In this document: positions 62,299-64,000 of the stretch, in pieces | How positions within the stretch are numbered: the first letter of the stretch is position 1 | How the letters are laid out: every line of letters starts with the position of its first letter | Assembly (NCBI RefSeq): GCF_022549215.1 | Contig: NZ_JAKZFC010000002.1 | Location: 434,001-498,000, forward strand | Reading direction: 5' to 3' | DNA length: 64,000 nucleotides | Source of the DNA: Solibacillus palustris | GTDB taxonomy: Bacteria; Bacillota; Bacilli; Bacillales_A; Planococcaceae | Notes under the pieces: model-generated | What the model was told of the DNA's origin: nothing | Seen by the model: only the letters and a program-made list of their open reading frames with translations | Database searches by the model: none | Position numbers and translations under genes: made by a program

Positions 62299-62418
62299 TT
62301 AATACGATCCATGCATGAAACTAGCACCGACAATAATTAGAAGAATGAACAGTACTACGATTAAAGCGAATGGGTTTCGTTCGCGACGTTCTTCGCGAAA
62401 TTCTCCGCCATATTCCAT
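62299..62418 (-). CDS. YjcZ-family sporulation micro-protein
   Basis: A protein of 39 residues: an acidic/basic head MEYGGEFREERRERNP, then the hydrophobic FALIVVLFILLIIVGAS, which is the hallmark of the YjcZ/YtrH-like small sporulation proteins, then FMHGSY. It is a single TM peptide. AAGAAGGGG lies 7 nt before the ATG. It is shorter than most gene-finder limits. It fits the coat/sporulation group around it. Confidence 0.88.
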   Translation of the reverse strand: MEYGGEFREERRERNPFALIVVLFILLIIVGASFMHGSY

Positions 62419-62452
62419 AAAAAACCCCTTCTTTCTATACCCTGCAATAGTT

Positions 62453-62932
62453 ATGTATTTTGTTTATCGTTATAATAAAAAATTGGCGAATCAAATAAAT
62501 AGTAAAGCAGTCATGGCGGCTGCAAAAGATAATATTTCGGATGCTTGGGTAAGTATAGGAACAGCAATAGGTATATTTGGATCTCAACTAAATATGCCTT
62601 GGCTAGATACTATAACTGCGATTATTGTAGGTTTATTAATTTGTAAAACAGCTTGGGATATTTTTAAAGAAGCTTCTCATGAGCTTTCAGATGGATTTGA
62701 TGTAGATAAAATTGAACTTTATCGGAATGTAATCACAAAAGTAGATGGAATTAAGGGGATTAAAGAAATTAGAGGGAGAAACTACAGTAGTAATGAAGTA
62801 ATAGATGTTGTAATCCTTGTTAATTCTACGTTAGGTATTAAAGAAGCTCATGATATTGCTACCCATGGTGAAAAAGTCATGATGAAAGATTATGGTGTCT
62901 ATGATGTTCATGTTCATGTAGAGCCAAATTAA
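62453..62932 (+). pseudogene. cation diffusion facilitator, 3' fragment
   Basis: The C-terminal 160 residues of a CDF metal exporter: NSKAVMAAAKDNISDAWVSI carries the TM5 Asp pair, TITAIIVGLLICKTAWDIFK is TM6, and the cytoplasmic ferredoxin-like domain ends YDVHVHVEPN. TM1-4, with the other half of the transport site, are missing; sequence upstream belongs to the YjcZ gene on the other strand. An ATG at 62453 exists but no ribosome-binding site, so it is not expected to work. Confidence 0.82.
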
Positions 62933-62985
62933 TTAATATATATAATGAAACTATAACATAAGTTTTCATCCACTTTTAACAGATA

Positions 62986-63030
62986 CAAAAAAAAGGATTC
63001 CTTGAACGGCGTGAACCGTCTCGGAATCCT
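62986..63030 (-). terminator. intrinsic terminator of the repeat-protein gene
   Basis: AGGATTCC pairs with GGAATCCT around a 21-nt loop; on the minus strand a run of eight T follows. Its strength supports the gene being real. Confidence 0.9.
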
Positions 63031-63041
63031 CCTGTTCCAAT

Positions 63042-63365
63042 TTATCTAGGAAAACCGGGAAACATTGGGTTTCCGAAACCGGGGAACATTGGGTTTCCAA
63101 ATCCGGGAAACATTTGGTTTCCGAAACCGGGGAACATTGGGTTTCCAAATCCGGGAAACATTTGGTTTCCGAAACCGGGGAACATTGGGTTTCCAAATCC
63201 GGGAAACATTTGGTTTCCGAAACCGGGAAACATTGGGTTTCCAAAACGAGGAAACATTGGGTTTCCAAAACGAGGAAACCTTTCGTTTTCAAAACGAGGG
63301 AAAAATTGGGGTCTAAAACCGGGTAACCTTTGCTGTTCTATATTAAAACGCATCGGATTAAACAC
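63042..63365 (-). CDS. FPGFGN octapeptide-repeat protein, probable coat component
   Basis: A protein of 107 residues. The first 30 residues are basic and aromatic (FNPMRFNIEQQRLPGFRP), followed by about nine copies of an 8-residue unit, MFPGFGNP alternating with MFPGFGNQ, ending FPGFPR. The DNA repeats with a 48-bp period made of two 24-bp halves. It has no signal peptide and contains no Cys. GTG 63365 follows ATGGAGG. I do not know the family; the neighbours (CotG-like, CotH, YjcZ) suggest a spore-surface polymer. Plus-strand frames here are shadows. Confidence 0.75.
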   Translation of the reverse strand: MFNPMRFNIEQQRLPGFRPQFFPRFENERFPRFGNPMFPRFGNPMFPGFGNQMFPGFGNPMFPGFGNQMFPGFGNPMFPGFGNQMFPGFGNPMFPGFGNPMFPGFPR

Positions 63366-63606
63366 TTTTTACCTCCATTCTTAGGTTATAGTGTAGGCTA
63401 TGTTTAATTAATGGAGTGGCTTAGACTAAGACCTATATTTGAAATCTATATATGGAACTATTTAGGATTGTTCCGCAAATCCCCACTTATATAGCTACTC
63501 ACCAATTATGCATCTAGAAATAAGTATTCATTACCATATCTGTTGTTTTGAAACTAAAATGTATTGTTAAATCTAATTTACTTAAGGGCAATGAAAATGG
63601 CCGATA

Positions 63607-63817
63607 TTAGTCAATGAGATTTATAGAGAGGTCTTTCAATAGGTTACTAAACTTATAGGAAGTCTCTTTTTTTATGTTCTTTGTCATGTGTGCGTATATG
63701 TCCATTGTCGTATTAATATCGGAGTGTCCGAGCCATTATTGTATCTCCTTGATGCGTACATTGGCCTCAATTAGTAATGAAGTATGTGTATGTCTGAAAG
63801 AGCGCGAAGTTATTTGT
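63607..63817 (-). pseudogene. tyrosine recombinase C-terminal relic
   Basis: The minus strand reads SFRHTHTSLLIEANVRIKEI, Q, stop, then WLGHSDINTTMDIYAHMTKN and a tail to a stop at 63607. HTH, LGH and the nucleophile Tyr of DIYAHM are the integrase motifs. An in-frame TAA and loss of the N-terminal two thirds disable it. It differs from the 45.1 kb relic. Confidence 0.85.
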
Positions 63818-63832
63818 TTTTCTATGGAATGT

Positions 63833-63894
63833 TTTCACTATGCATATGCAGCACTTTTTTCTTTATTGAACTAATGGAGCAGGTTAGTTGAATA
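63833..63894 (+). repeat. R1 right part
   Basis: CTATGCATATGCAGCAC with T6, then TTGAACTAATGGAGCAGGTT and AGTTGAA. The left unit is missing where the integrase relic begins. Confidence 0.82.
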
Positions 63895-63949
63895 TTAAAT
63901 CAAATGTTTTAGAACCTTTTTACAGTCATACACTTAAATAAAAAGGAAG

Positions 63950-64000
63950 TGTACAAACTGAAAAAAGGTAGAATCACAGTAATGGGGACCACTGTAATTT
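63950..64000 (+). CDS. possible start of a gene cut by the window edge
   Basis: GTG at 63950 directly after AAAAAGGAA opens a frame VYKLKKGRITVMGTTVI that runs off the end. A CTG nine bases later would be better spaced. Too short to assign. Confidence 0.2.

Noticed and set aside
63060-63300. Possible CRISPR array in the right-end repeat
   Set aside because: The 24-bp units are directly adjacent and coding; there are no spacers and no cas genes in the window.
63065-63326. Plus-strand repeat frames opposite the FPGFGN gene
   Set aside because: Open only because of the 24/48-bp repeat; they lack start signals and oppose a well-framed minus-strand gene.

Overview
The window reads as the chromosome of a low-GC, spore-forming, S-layer-bearing Bacillales bacterium, most likely a Lysinibacillus/Solibacillus-type member of the Planococcaceae. 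Reasons: strongly AT-rich DNA, Firmicute ribosome-binding sites, SLH-anchored exoproteins, a meso-diaminopimelate dehydrogenase of the kind known from Bacillus sphaericus, a CcpC-type dyad before aconitase, and spore-coat genes. The genus is inference.

Region 1 (1 to about 29.7 kb) is dense and core-like: aconitase, an SLH 5'-nucleotidase, an OmpR-type two-component system, a DUF2975/XRE pair, Ddh, YhdT-PanF, a four-gene ribA-ribD-monooxygenase-HAD cluster, a GIY-YIG protein, a DMT exporter, an alpha/beta hydrolase, and a TetR regulator facing an RND pump. Genes are separated by ordinary hairpin terminators. I saw no copy of the dispersed repeats described next in this part.

Region 2 (about 29.7 to 64 kb) is accessory. 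It begins with nested IS66 relics and a phosphotransferase relic. After that most genes are single, small and of unrelated function: VOC, GNAT, serine hydrolases, WYL regulators, methyltransferase, NUDIX, an ABC pair, DinB, cupin, phosphotransferase, and DUF proteins. Between them lies again and again a short dyad repeat. In its full form (R1, about 93 bp) it is two hairpin units of the type TTCAACTAA-9 nt-TTAGTTGAA around an intrinsic-terminator palindrome (GAGTTGCATATGCAGCTC plus T run). A second family, R2 (CAACAATCG-GGCG-CGATTGTTG), has the same architecture. About twenty full or partial copies flank single genes, as cassette boundaries would. Broken tyrosine and serine recombinases, IS66 and IS110 relics and a tRNA 3'-end-like relic lie among them. 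One housekeeping gene, trhO, sits in the middle.

The right end (58.4 to 63.4 kb) holds a MerR gene with all three mercury-ligand cysteines plus a CopZ-type metallochaperone, an IS110 left-end relic that should cover a bridge-RNA gene, and then a spore-coat group: a CotG-like 13-residue Arg/Ser repeat protein divergent from a CotH kinase, a YjcZ micro-protein, and an unusual 8-residue FPGFGN-type repeat protein.

The most interesting leads are the R1/R2 array as a cassette-like system, the CotG-like/CotH pair, the truncated flavin-precursor cluster, the leader terminator before the 52.2 kb hydrolase, and the operator apparently shared by the two-component system and a secreted repeat protein.
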